This document shows positions 24,302 through 31,595 of a stretch of DNA of 64,000 bases, piece by piece. Source of the stretch: Pirellula sp. (GTDB taxonomy: Bacteria; Planctomycetota; Planctomycetia; Pirellulales; Lacipirellulaceae); contig PNKX01000019.1 of NCBI GenBank assembly GCA_013822725.1, positions 36,531-100,530 on the forward strand. The letters run 5' to 3'. The notes under the pieces were generated by a model. That model saw only the letters and a program-made list of their open reading frames with translations, was not told the origin of the DNA and did no database searches. Both the position numbers and the translations under genes were made by a program. The stretch's first letter is position 1. The number at the start of each line of letters is the position of its first letter.

Positions 24302-25305
24302 GTGCGTGTGGCGCGGGCAAGCGACGCGATGCTCATGGCGATAAGCGCCAACGTCAGGGTTGAACCTTCAGGGACGCTCGCCAATGCCATCGCAGCCCCG
24401 ACGCCTGAGTGCGATTCTAGCTGCCAAACGAGAAAATCGGCGCCGTCGATTTGGCCGTTGTGGTCGGCGTCGCCCGTCGTCGGCGAGACGCCGACCGTAG
24501 CGCCGAAGCCTGTTTTCCAAATAGCGAGATCGTCGCCATCGACGACGTTGTCATGATCGAAGTCTGACTGAAGAGCAGGGCCGTAGAGGAACTGCGATGC
24601 CGCGATGTCATCGGGGTCGAGAAGACGGTTGACGTATTTGTAAATGTCGTAGTTCACCGACATCACCGATTGAGCGTCGGAATGGGCCAGGCCGATGGCG
24701 TGTCCCAGTTCGTGGACGATCAAACTCTCAAAGTCGTTGAAGACGTCGATCAATTCGCCTTCGGCTCCATCATCGAAAAAGAAGGTGCTGTTGGCGTTTA
24801 GGAGTACGTCTCCTTCGAGATTGCCGCCGTTAGGCGGCGGGGCGTAGCCGACGGCGCCGATGCCGGCGTTGATGGGGAAGGCGCCAAGGCGTATTTGGCC
24901 GGTATTGGGGGTGGTCGCCGTCGCGCCGTGAAAGGGGGCGCCAGAGTCGGGGACCTGGACGAAGTAGATGTTCGCCGCCGCCGACCATTGGGCGAGGCTG
25001 CGCTCGATTGCCGACAGGGCCTGCGTATAGCCAAGCCCGTTCATGATGGCGTTCAGGCTGCTGACGCCGCTGAAGTTCGGATCGTCGAATGCGGGATCGA
25101 TCGTCGTCCCGTCGGGCATGATGCTCCAGGTGATCGTGCCGCCGGGCGAGCCAGGGGTGAAGATGTCGCCCCACTTGTTGTAGTAGGTGAGCCCTTCGTC
25201 GCCCCAGGGGTACGGGCCGAAGAGGTTGTAAGCATGTGCCGCGTTGCCGAGGGCGGCGCTGGCGAGCAACATCGTCATGCAGAAGATACGGCGGCTGAAA
25301 CTCAT
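24298..25305 (-). CDS. Secreted matrixin-like metalloprotease with dockerin-like loops and PEP-CTERM tail
   Basis: A 335-residue exported protein. It has a signal peptide (residues 1-27; FCMTMLLASAALGNAAHA) and a metzincin zinc motif HELGHAIGLAHSD (about residues 197-209) followed by a Met-turn candidate (SVMSVNYD). Two calcium-loop repeats (DFDHDNVVDGDDLAIWKTGF and GDADHNGQIDGADFLVWQ) resemble dockerin type I units. A PEP-CTERM sorting tail (VPEGSTLTLALIAMSIASL, then RATRT) closes it. ATG 25305 has GGAG nine bases upstream and is preferred over a start 20 codons earlier. It is probably exported, anchored and processed by exosortase, acting extracellularly. Confidence 0.85.
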   Translation of the reverse strand: MSFSRRIFCMTMLLASAALGNAAHAYNLFGPYPWGDEGLTYYNKWGDIFTPGSPGGTITWSIMPDGTTIDPAFDDPNFSGVSSLNAIMNGLGYTQALSAIERSLAQWSAAANIYFVQVPDSGAPFHGATATTPNTGQIRLGAFPINAGIGAVGYAPPPNGGNLEGDVLLNANSTFFFDDGAEGELIDVFNDFESLIVHELGHAIGLAHSDAQSVMSVNYDIYKYVNRLLDPDDIAASQFLYGPALQSDFDHDNVVDGDDLAIWKTGFGATVGVSPTTGDADHNGQIDGADFLVWQLESHSGVGAAMALASVPEGSTLTLALIAMSIASLARATRT

Positions 25306-25891
25306 TCCGTTGCTCCAGATTTGGAGTCTTGCGGGGGCGTTTCGTACCAGCGGTGAACCTACCACGACGGCGGGAAAGCGGGCAATCTGGCGGCCCGTGG
25401 GGCCCTCCCCAGATTAGCGTGGGAGTGAGAATAATTCCCACGAGGCAATTTTGTCCGGGTGATATGGAGCGGTTTTATGCAGTTAGGCGACACCTGTAAC
25501 TGCTGGGCAGAAAAGGGTTTGCGTCATCGGATGAGCCGCAGATGAAGAAAATCAGGAAAATTTAATTCCCTTGGCGAACCTCCTCGCCGAAACTACAGTC
25601 ATAGGAGCGTCTGGTGGGCCGGCGGCGCCGGTCTAGCGATTCGATGATCGCCCCAGCCAGACTGCTTTCAGGTTCTTTCTCTCGAGCCGCGCACCAAGCG
25701 CAGCGAGGGCATCATGCGTTCCATCCAAAGCCGCATCTGCAATTCTGGCATTCAAAGCGCTCAGCCGAGCGTCAACGCCACGATTCGCCGCGACTCGGAC
25801 CGCCGCCCCTCGTTTGCGATGTGGTGCGCATTCATGGGCTACGCCTCGCGCTGCTGGCTATCAGTGCGCGAGGAGCTACAGCATCTCACGG

Positions 25892-25981
25892 CGGTAACGG
25901 GCGTATTGAAAACGCACGTTACCGGCGGGGCGCTGTGTGCCGTAGCACTGCAGCGCTCCGGGCAACACGCCATGTGTTGCC
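25892..25981 (+). promoter_or_regulatory. Triple-hairpin leader candidate upstream of an ECF sigma gene
   Basis: Three hairpins follow one another. H1 is 25892-25904 with 25912-25924 (12 of 13 pairs, 7-base loop). H2 is 25930-25940 with 25945-25956 (GCGCTG/CAGCGC plus GTGC/GCAC, loop CGTA). H3 is 25961-25968 with 25974-25981 (8 bp, 5-base loop). They sit in an 859-bp gene-free stretch (25306-26164), about 180 bp before the sigma gene. No convincing protein-coding frame covers them. The remainder of the gap shows only a 7-bp hairpin near 25479-25503. The regulatory RNA role is inference, and the direction is assumed from the downstream gene. Confidence 0.35.
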
Positions 25982-26164
25982 TCGCCGCCAGATAACTCGG
26001 GCCGCGGTTCTTCACTAGAGAATCCTTCCCGAACCTGGCGCCGGCCGTCGGCGAGCCCAGCGCACGTGCATGCGTTTGGCCGTCGGTTTCCGACCTTAGC
26101 TGCCACTGGTCTCGCGCTTGGACTTATGCGTCCCGCGCTTTGAGACCCAAAGCTCGAGAGAATC

Positions 26165-26758
26165 ATGGAACTGGAAACTCCCATCTTCGAATTGCCCTTC
26201 CTTGAATTGCCCGAAGCGACTACCGCCGAGCTCGTGCTCGCCGCGCAAGAGGGCGACAATGAAGCGTTCGGAACGCTCGTGAACCGCTTTGAGCGGATGG
26301 TTTTGGCCGTCTGCTGGCAGCGGTTGCGGAACCACGCGGAAGCTCAGGAAGCTTCTCAAGAGGTCTTCATCAAGGCCTTCGAGAAGCTGGAGCAACTGCA
26401 GGAACCGGCGGCGTTTCCGGGCTGGTTGCGGTCGATTGCCGTCCGGCAGTCGATCAACCGGAGCGCTCGTCGGCCGCCGGCGACCTCGGTCGAACCCCAC
26501 TCGTTGGAAGCGTTCGACGGCGAGGTCGAGGCGCCGATCACGTCGCTCTTGAATCGGGAGCGGATCGATCAGCTCAACGAAGGGCTCGATCGGTTGGCGA
26601 CTCTCGACCGGAGCACGCTGGTGGCGTTCTACATCCAAGGACAGTCGCTCGTGGAAATGAGCGACGAGTTCGAGGCGCCGGTCGGCACGATCAAGCGACG
26701 GTTGCACGTCGCTCGGAAGCGGCTGGCGAAGGAATTGGAATGCCTTCAGGCCGTGTAG
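26165..26758 (+). CDS. ECF-type RNA polymerase sigma factor
   Basis: A 197-residue sigma-70 family protein with region 2 (about 25-95; LVNRFERMVLAVCWQRLRNH, EAQEASQEVFIKAFEKL, AFPGWLRSIAVR) and region 4 (about 130-190; LDRSTLVAFYIQGQSLVEMS, APVGTIKRRLHVARKRLAKE). It lacks regions 1 and 3. The N-terminal 20 residues (METPIFELPFLELPEA-like) are an extra acidic-hydrophobic tag. No anti-sigma gene adjoins it, so control may be at the RNA level; a hairpin-rich segment lies upstream. Confidence 0.9.
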   Translation: MELETPIFELPFLELPEATTAELVLAAQEGDNEAFGTLVNRFERMVLAVCWQRLRNHAEAQEASQEVFIKAFEKLEQLQEPAAFPGWLRSIAVRQSINRSARRPPATSVEPHSLEAFDGEVEAPITSLLNRERIDQLNEGLDRLATLDRSTLVAFYIQGQSLVEMSDEFEAPVGTIKRRLHVARKRLAKELECLQAV

Positions 26759-26892
26759 CGGCGAGGATTAGCGTTTAGTTCGACTCCCAACCGCGGCCTC
26801 GTGGCCGTTGACTTGCTCGAAGCCGGGACGTTTGCCAGCAGTGGCGGCGTCCCGGCTTTATTTGTTGGAGGGTCCGAGCGTCACGCGAATAA

Positions 26893-26969
26893 AAGCCACC
26901 GGCTTCGCCGGTGGACGAACTTAAAGCCAGCGTCGCTCTCTCCCCGTCCACCGGCAAAGCCGGTGGCTT
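26893..26969. repeat. Inverted repeat with self-complementary arms (CCACCGGC family)
   Basis: GCCACCGGCTTCGCCGGTGG (from 26895) and its near-complement CCACCGGCAAAGCCGGTGGC (to 26967) flank a 29-base spacer. As at 21030-21103, each arm is itself a hairpin. It lies between the convergent sigma and DUF423 genes and may terminate both transcripts. Confidence 0.7.
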
Positions 26970-26997
26970 ATATCGGCGAGGGCGCATTGCGAACGCA

Positions 26998-27399
26998 CTA
27001 GCTACGCCAAGCTGCAACGGCCACCAATATCCAGCCCACGATAAACGCCAGCCCTCCAAGCGGAGTGATCATGCCAAGCTTGCGCCATTCCTCGCCGAGG
27101 AAGGTCATCCCGTAGAGCGAACCGCTGAACAACACGACGCCCAGAATAAACGCGATCGCAGCGGCTCGCAGTCCTGATCCCTGGAAGCTGATCGCCAAGG
27201 CGGCGATCGCCACAAGCCCTAGAGCGTGGTAAAGCTGGTACTTCACGCCGGTTTCGAACCAGGCAAGCCGCTTCGCCAAATCAGCCTCGCGGCCGAGTTC
27301 GCGGAGGAAGTTTTCGAGGCCGTGGGCGCCGAACGCTCCGAGGCCGACGCCGACCGCGGCCAGCAAAGCGCCAGCGATAGCGATAACCTTAGGTGACAT
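26998..27399 (-). CDS. DUF423 family small membrane protein
   Basis: A 133-residue protein with four hydrophobic segments (about 5-22, 52-70, 75-95, 108-130). It has the family motifs GVGLGAFGAHGLE near residue 18, FETGVKYQLYHALGLVAIA and LFSGSLYGMTFLG. DUF423/YgdD proteins are widespread inner-membrane proteins of unknown function. ATG 27399 (MSPKVIAIAGALLA) is preferred, with a start two codons upstream as the alternative. The gene lies downstream of the secretin terminator and is transcribed separately. Confidence 0.9.
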   Translation of the reverse strand: MSPKVIAIAGALLAAVGVGLGAFGAHGLENFLRELGREADLAKRLAWFETGVKYQLYHALGLVAIAALAISFQGSGLRAAAIAFILGVVLFSGSLYGMTFLGEEWRKLGMITPLGGLAFIVGWILVAVAAWRS

Positions 27400-27521
27400 G
27401 AACAAACTCGGGCATAGTGGCAGGAGGGGCGACGTCTTCGCCCGCGGTTCGAGGTCGCTTTAGCATAGCGTGGTTGCCGCTGCGACTTAATGATGAACCG
27501 ACGGCTGGCCTCCAAGATCGC

Positions 27522-27580
27522 AAAAAAAAGCCGCCTCGCCGAACTATGGCATTAATCCATAGCCCGGCAAGGCGGCGAGT
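27522..27580 (-). terminator. Rho-independent terminator of the secretin gene
   Basis: On the minus strand, a stem of about 20 bp (27530-27550 with 27556-27576, a few G-U pairs, loop ATTAAT) is followed by eight T (complement of 27522-27529). It lies 40-95 bp past the secretin stop and cleanly ends that transcript. Confidence 0.85.
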
Positions 27581-27617
27581 ATTGCAGTCCAATTCTTCGG
27601 CGAGATTACGCCGTCGA

Positions 27618-30600
27618 TTACTCTTCGGTGGCGACGCCGAGGCGATCTTCCTCTTCTTCCTGAATGATGATGTGAGGCGTCACCATCATCATCAGGCTGT
27701 CCGTTTCGCGGCCGATGCCGACGTTCCGGAACAGGCGATCGATGTAGGGCACCTTGCTAAGGAGCGGAACGCCGAACTCGTTGCGGCCTTCGACGAGCCG
27801 CTTGATGCCGCCCAGCAGGACCGTACCGCCGTCGGGGACGCTCACGGTGGTACTGACCGTAATCACTTCGAACGTCGGCAACTGCACCGTGGTGCCGCTG
27901 CGGCTGATTTCCTCAGTTTCCTCCTCGGAGGTGTCGTTCTCGCCGTCGTTGGTGTCGGTGCTTGCCGAAGAGGTCGAGATTGACTCCGATCCTTCAAACG
28001 TGAACGTCTGGACGTCGCCGATCTGGCTGAAGAACGGCACCAGCGTCAGTCTCACATAGCGTCGGTCGTCGGAAACAACGGCCTGCACCGTCATCATCGT
28101 GCCTTCGGAGAGGACGACGATGACCGGCTGCTGAGCGGCCGCGAACTCGCCGACCACCGGGATCACGCTGATCACGAACGGTCGGAAGGCCGAGTCGATG
28201 ACGTTGGCTTGCTGACCGTTGAAGAGCGTCACCTTCGGAGCTTGCAACACGTTCGCCCGGCGGTCGCCTTGCGAGGCGTTGATGACGAAAAACGCTTCGA
28301 TGTCGCTCATGATCGCGAATCCGAACGAGCCGACGTCGACCGGCGTGCCGAACTGCGGCGTCGCCAGCGAGAAGCTTCCTTGTCTGAACGGAAGATCAAG
28401 ATCGACTGAATAGTTCGGGACGCTGTCCGTGGCAGAGATGCCGTCGAGGCCGACCGTGTAGCTGGGGCCAACCTGTGGCGGCTGCTGTCCCGGAGCAAAA
28501 TCCGCAGGATCGAGACCGGTTCGGTCGGTGATGTTGAAGTCGAAATCGACGCCGATTCGTTCGAAGAAGCTGTCGGTGAGCCGAATGAAGCGAACTTCAA
28601 TCGTCACCTGCAGATCTTGCAACGCTCGCAACTGCTCCAGCAGATCGGCGATCTGCTCGTGAACCCGTTGCGTCTGGCTGATGACGAGGCTGAGGTTCGT
28701 CGGGAAGGGTTGGATTTCGCCTTCGCCCGTGCCGTTCTCCATCCAGCTTTCATGCTCGACGGTGGAAACGATCAGGTCGATGAGCGAATCGAAGTCGGCC
28801 ATCGCGGCGCCGCCCAATCCGCCCGGACCGCCGGCGTTCGTCGCCGGCGGGCCGCCTCCGCCGGGAGGGGCGAAATTGGCTTGCACCGGTCCGTTGGCGC
28901 CCACAGCGCTGGGCTGGCCCTGACGATTGTTGGCAATCATTGCGACCGGTCCGCCGACGCCGCCCGGGCCATAGGCGCCCATCGCCGCGTAGGCGTCGTT
29001 GATCAGCCCTTGCAGGCCGATGTTGTTCGACGGCACAAAGTTCGGAATCGGGATGACGAGATCGCCGACCGGATAGACCTTACGGACGAGGTCGCCGTCG
29101 CGGATCTGCTCGCTGGTGATTTTCAGCACTTCGTCCTTGACCGTATAGGTCAGGTGAAGCGGCTCGAGAATGAGCGTCAACGCGCTCTTCAGCGAGATCT
29201 CTTGCGGCAGGTTCAACGTGATCGGCGTGTCGCTGCGGATTCCTTCCTGGCTCAATCCGCGCGGATCGAGATGGATGTTGATGCCCGCCAGTTGCGACAG
29301 CCCGTCGACGACCTTGGTCAGCGGCGTCTCGTTGTACTTGGGGAGAACAGGGGTCTTGAGCTTCTGCTCAATTTCCAATTCTTTCAGATTGCGAGCCGTG
29401 CCGAGTTCGCTGGCTCCTTTGCGGTCCTTGAGCGCGGCCCAGTTGTCGCCGTAGCCAAAGTCGGTGTTGATGCTGTCGAGCGCGTCGGCCGAGGTGGCGC
29501 GAATGTCGAGGAACGTGTTCGCAACGCCGTTTTCGGACTGCGCGATAATATCCTGGTTCCAGCGCTCGCGGCGAATCAGTTTCGCTTGCTTGTTGACTTG
29601 CTGAGCCACGAGTTCGTCGGGCGCCATCTCGTAGAGACGATTGGCGACGACTTCGGCCTCAGCGTAACGGTGTTCGTCGACCAGCTTGTTGAATTCGTCG
29701 ACCATCTGAGCCATCTTCTGCTGGATCTCCAGCTTCATCGACTGCTCGCGATTGACTTCGCTCAAGATCTCCTTGTTGGTCGCCTCAAGGTCGAGTTCGG
29801 ATTTGTGGTCTTCGATGTACTTGTTCGTCGCCGCGGTCGTGAGCTCGACTCTCCGCAGCAATTGCGACTTCAATTCTTGGGACAGCTGCGATTCCTCGAT
29901 CTGAGTCCGCGACTGTTCCAGCAGCTTCAGCGCCTGCTTGGGGTCGGTTTCGCGAAGCTTCTCCGCTTCCGATTGACGCTTCAGCACGTCGGCGGAGAGT
30001 TGACGAGCCAAGACCGACTGCCCTTCGGCGGCCGAGTCGATGAGACCCCCTTCCGGCGCCGGAATCGACTCCTTCGGCGAATTCGTCTGGAGCATCTGCA
30101 GGTGACCTTGCAGACGTTGTTGGCTCAGCACGTCGAGTTGATCTTTATGCTGATACGCAGCTTTGAACGATTGCAGGGCGCCTTCACGGTCGCCGGCCCG
30201 CAACGCCTGTTCGCCCGCTTCGAGCATCTGCGTCGGGTCGCCAGGCAGCGGCGTCGCTTCCGCGGCGTTGGGCAGCGGCAGCGGGGTGAATTCCGGAACC
30301 TGCGCGAGCTGCATGGCAGCGCCCGTTTCCGTGGCGGCGGCGGCTTGCACGTAATCTCCCTCGGCGGGAGTCGCGGTCGTTGGGAGCGGCGAATCAGCCG
30401 GGGGCGAAACTGGCGCTCCGGCGGCGGTCCGCTGGAGGTCGAGCGCCAGACGCGACGGGCGGTCTTCGTTCGGCGCGAACATGGAATCGGGGACGTTCAA
30501 CGAGCTTGCTTTGCCGGCCAGCGTTTGCGCTTCCGCAATCTTGCCCGCGGCCAATAGGGCCCGAGCATCGGCCAGCAACACTAGCGTTTGTTCCTTCGCA

Positions 30601-31277
30601 TCGCCCGCGGCGCCAGGCTGAGGCGTCACGGCCAGGCTGGTGGGCGCCTTGCGGCGTTGCTCAATCCGGCGCAGAACGTCTTGCGGGGTCAGCCCGTTGC
30701 CGCTGAATTGCGGATTGAGCTGAGCCGCTTCGTTGGCGGCGCGAGCGGCCGTGTCGAGGTCGCTCCACGAGAGCAGGGCGTCGGCCTGCTTCACCAGGAA
30801 CTTCGAATAAGCGACTCGCCAGTTAACGCCGCCGTTCACGTTACGGAGCGTCGCGGTTTCTTGGTATTCGGCGATCGAATCGCTGACCGCTTGCGGCGAG
30901 TCTCCCGGTCCCTCGTACGGAACCTTCAGTTCTTGAGCTTTGCTCAGGAACTGTTGAGCACGCGGGAGGTCGCCCACCGACAGAGCACGACGAGCGTCGA
31001 GCAACAGTTGATCCGATTGGCCCTTGGCCGCCGCAGCGGCAGGCGCCGCGACAGGAGCCTTCATCGACGGAACGGCTAGCGTCCCGTCGGGGAGTGCCGG
31101 GGCGCCGGCCGCAGCGCGGAACGGATTCCCGCCGGTCGCGGCGGAGTCCTTGCCGGCGGCGGCAAACGGATCGGTGGTTCCCGTCTGAGGCTGGCCTTCG
31201 ACGCCGAAGGTCGCCGTCTGCCAGACGAGCGTGGCGAGTGCAATCGCTGCAGCTCGGGTAGTCGTGGTCCGTCTCAA
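27618..31277 (-). CDS. Secretin (GspD/PilQ-like) with long N-terminal repeat region
   Basis: About 1219 residues from a TTG start. A Sec signal (RAAAIALATLVWQTATFGVEG) is followed by a Pro/Ala-rich region with three TPR-like units (LLDARRALSVGDLPRAQQFL; LLADARALLAAGKIAEAQTL; MLEAGEQALRAGDREGALQS) and an alpha-helical stretch. Then come an N0/STN domain (TPLTKVVDGLSQLAGINIHL), N1-type segments (LVISQTQRVHEQIADLLEQL) and the C-terminal secretin barrel (27640-28600). A Gly/Pro-rich loop (28790-28990) splits the N domains. It forms the outer-membrane channel of a type IV pilus or type II system. The acidic insert near the gate follows a module shared with the protein at 62.4-64 kb. Confidence 0.85.
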   Translation of the reverse strand: MRRTTTTRAAAIALATLVWQTATFGVEGQPQTGTTDPFAAAGKDSAATGGNPFRAAAGAPALPDGTLAVPSMKAPVAAPAAAAAKGQSDQLLLDARRALSVGDLPRAQQFLSKAQELKVPYEGPGDSPQAVSDSIAEYQETATLRNVNGGVNWRVAYSKFLVKQADALLSWSDLDTAARAANEAAQLNPQFSGNGLTPQDVLRRIEQRRKAPTSLAVTPQPGAAGDAKEQTLVLLADARALLAAGKIAEAQTLAGKASSLNVPDSMFAPNEDRPSRLALDLQRTAAGAPVSPPADSPLPTTATPAEGDYVQAAAATETGAAMQLAQVPEFTPLPLPNAAEATPLPGDPTQMLEAGEQALRAGDREGALQSFKAAYQHKDQLDVLSQQRLQGHLQMLQTNSPKESIPAPEGGLIDSAAEGQSVLARQLSADVLKRQSEAEKLRETDPKQALKLLEQSRTQIEESQLSQELKSQLLRRVELTTAATNKYIEDHKSELDLEATNKEILSEVNREQSMKLEIQQKMAQMVDEFNKLVDEHRYAEAEVVANRLYEMAPDELVAQQVNKQAKLIRRERWNQDIIAQSENGVANTFLDIRATSADALDSINTDFGYGDNWAALKDRKGASELGTARNLKELEIEQKLKTPVLPKYNETPLTKVVDGLSQLAGINIHLDPRGLSQEGIRSDTPITLNLPQEISLKSALTLILEPLHLTYTVKDEVLKITSEQIRDGDLVRKVYPVGDLVIPIPNFVPSNNIGLQGLINDAYAAMGAYGPGGVGGPVAMIANNRQGQPSAVGANGPVQANFAPPGGGGPPATNAGGPGGLGGAAMADFDSLIDLIVSTVEHESWMENGTGEGEIQPFPTNLSLVISQTQRVHEQIADLLEQLRALQDLQVTIEVRFIRLTDSFFERIGVDFDFNITDRTGLDPADFAPGQQPPQVGPSYTVGLDGISATDSVPNYSVDLDLPFRQGSFSLATPQFGTPVDVGSFGFAIMSDIEAFFVINASQGDRRANVLQAPKVTLFNGQQANVIDSAFRPFVISVIPVVGEFAAAQQPVIVVLSEGTMMTVQAVVSDDRRYVRLTLVPFFSQIGDVQTFTFEGSESISTSSASTDTNDGENDTSEEETEEISRSGTTVQLPTFEVITVSTTVSVPDGGTVLLGGIKRLVEGRNEFGVPLLSKVPYIDRLFRNVGIGRETDSLMMMVTPHIIIQEEEEDRLGVATEE

Positions 31278-31284
31278 CTCAGTT

Positions 31285-31289
31285 CTCCT
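31285..31289 (-). promoter_or_regulatory. Ribosome-binding site fixing a TTG start of the secretin
   Basis: On the minus strand, AGGAG is seven bases upstream of TTG at 31277. Starting there gives a clean positively charged signal peptide (RRTTTTRAAAIALATL). An ATG 29 codons upstream (31364) has no Shine-Dalgarno and would bury the signal peptide behind a polar leader. Confidence 0.6.
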
Positions 31290-31527
31290 TACGAGAGACG
31301 ACGCTAGCGCGCCGTCGGCTCCCCCGGATGCGACGCCAAAAAGGTTGCTCAGGTGTCTGGGCATGATTCGTCTGTTTTTTAGAGGCTGGCAATCGTCCGC
31401 GCATGCTCGACGTACGTCGAAGCTCGCGCTAGGCGTATTCCTAGCGAGGCGTCGGTTGGTGATGAAAAGCGGCGGGTTAAATACTTCCCGCGAGAGTGCC
31501 GGTCAAGGCCAGTTGCGCAGCAGGCGC

Positions 31528-31558
31528 AAAAAAAGCCGCGGGGATGAACCCCGCGGCT
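31528..31558 (-). terminator. Rho-independent terminator after the 710-residue Gly-rich protein
   Basis: Minus strand: AGCCGCGGGG pairs with CCCCGCGGCT (10 bp, 31549-31558 with 31534-31543, 5-base loop), followed by seven to eight T (complement of 31528-31534). It separates the pilM-like operon from the secretin gene, so the secretin is transcribed from its own promoter in 31278-31527. No clear -35/-10 pair was found in that 250-base stretch. Confidence 0.88.
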
Positions 31559-31595
31559 CGCTGAATGCTAGCTGCGTTTAGCGTCGTTACGAGGG

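Noticed and set aside
25714..25995. Candidate small protein gene of 93 codons upstream of the ECF sigma gene
   Set aside because: No similarity, no ribosome-binding site, and it runs through three strong hairpins that better explain the region.
28617..30557. Plus-strand open frame of 646 codons opposite the secretin gene
   Set aside because: It is a mirror of the secretin coding frame in GC-rich DNA, with Arg/Val/Asp-rich low-information sequence and no recognisable domain.
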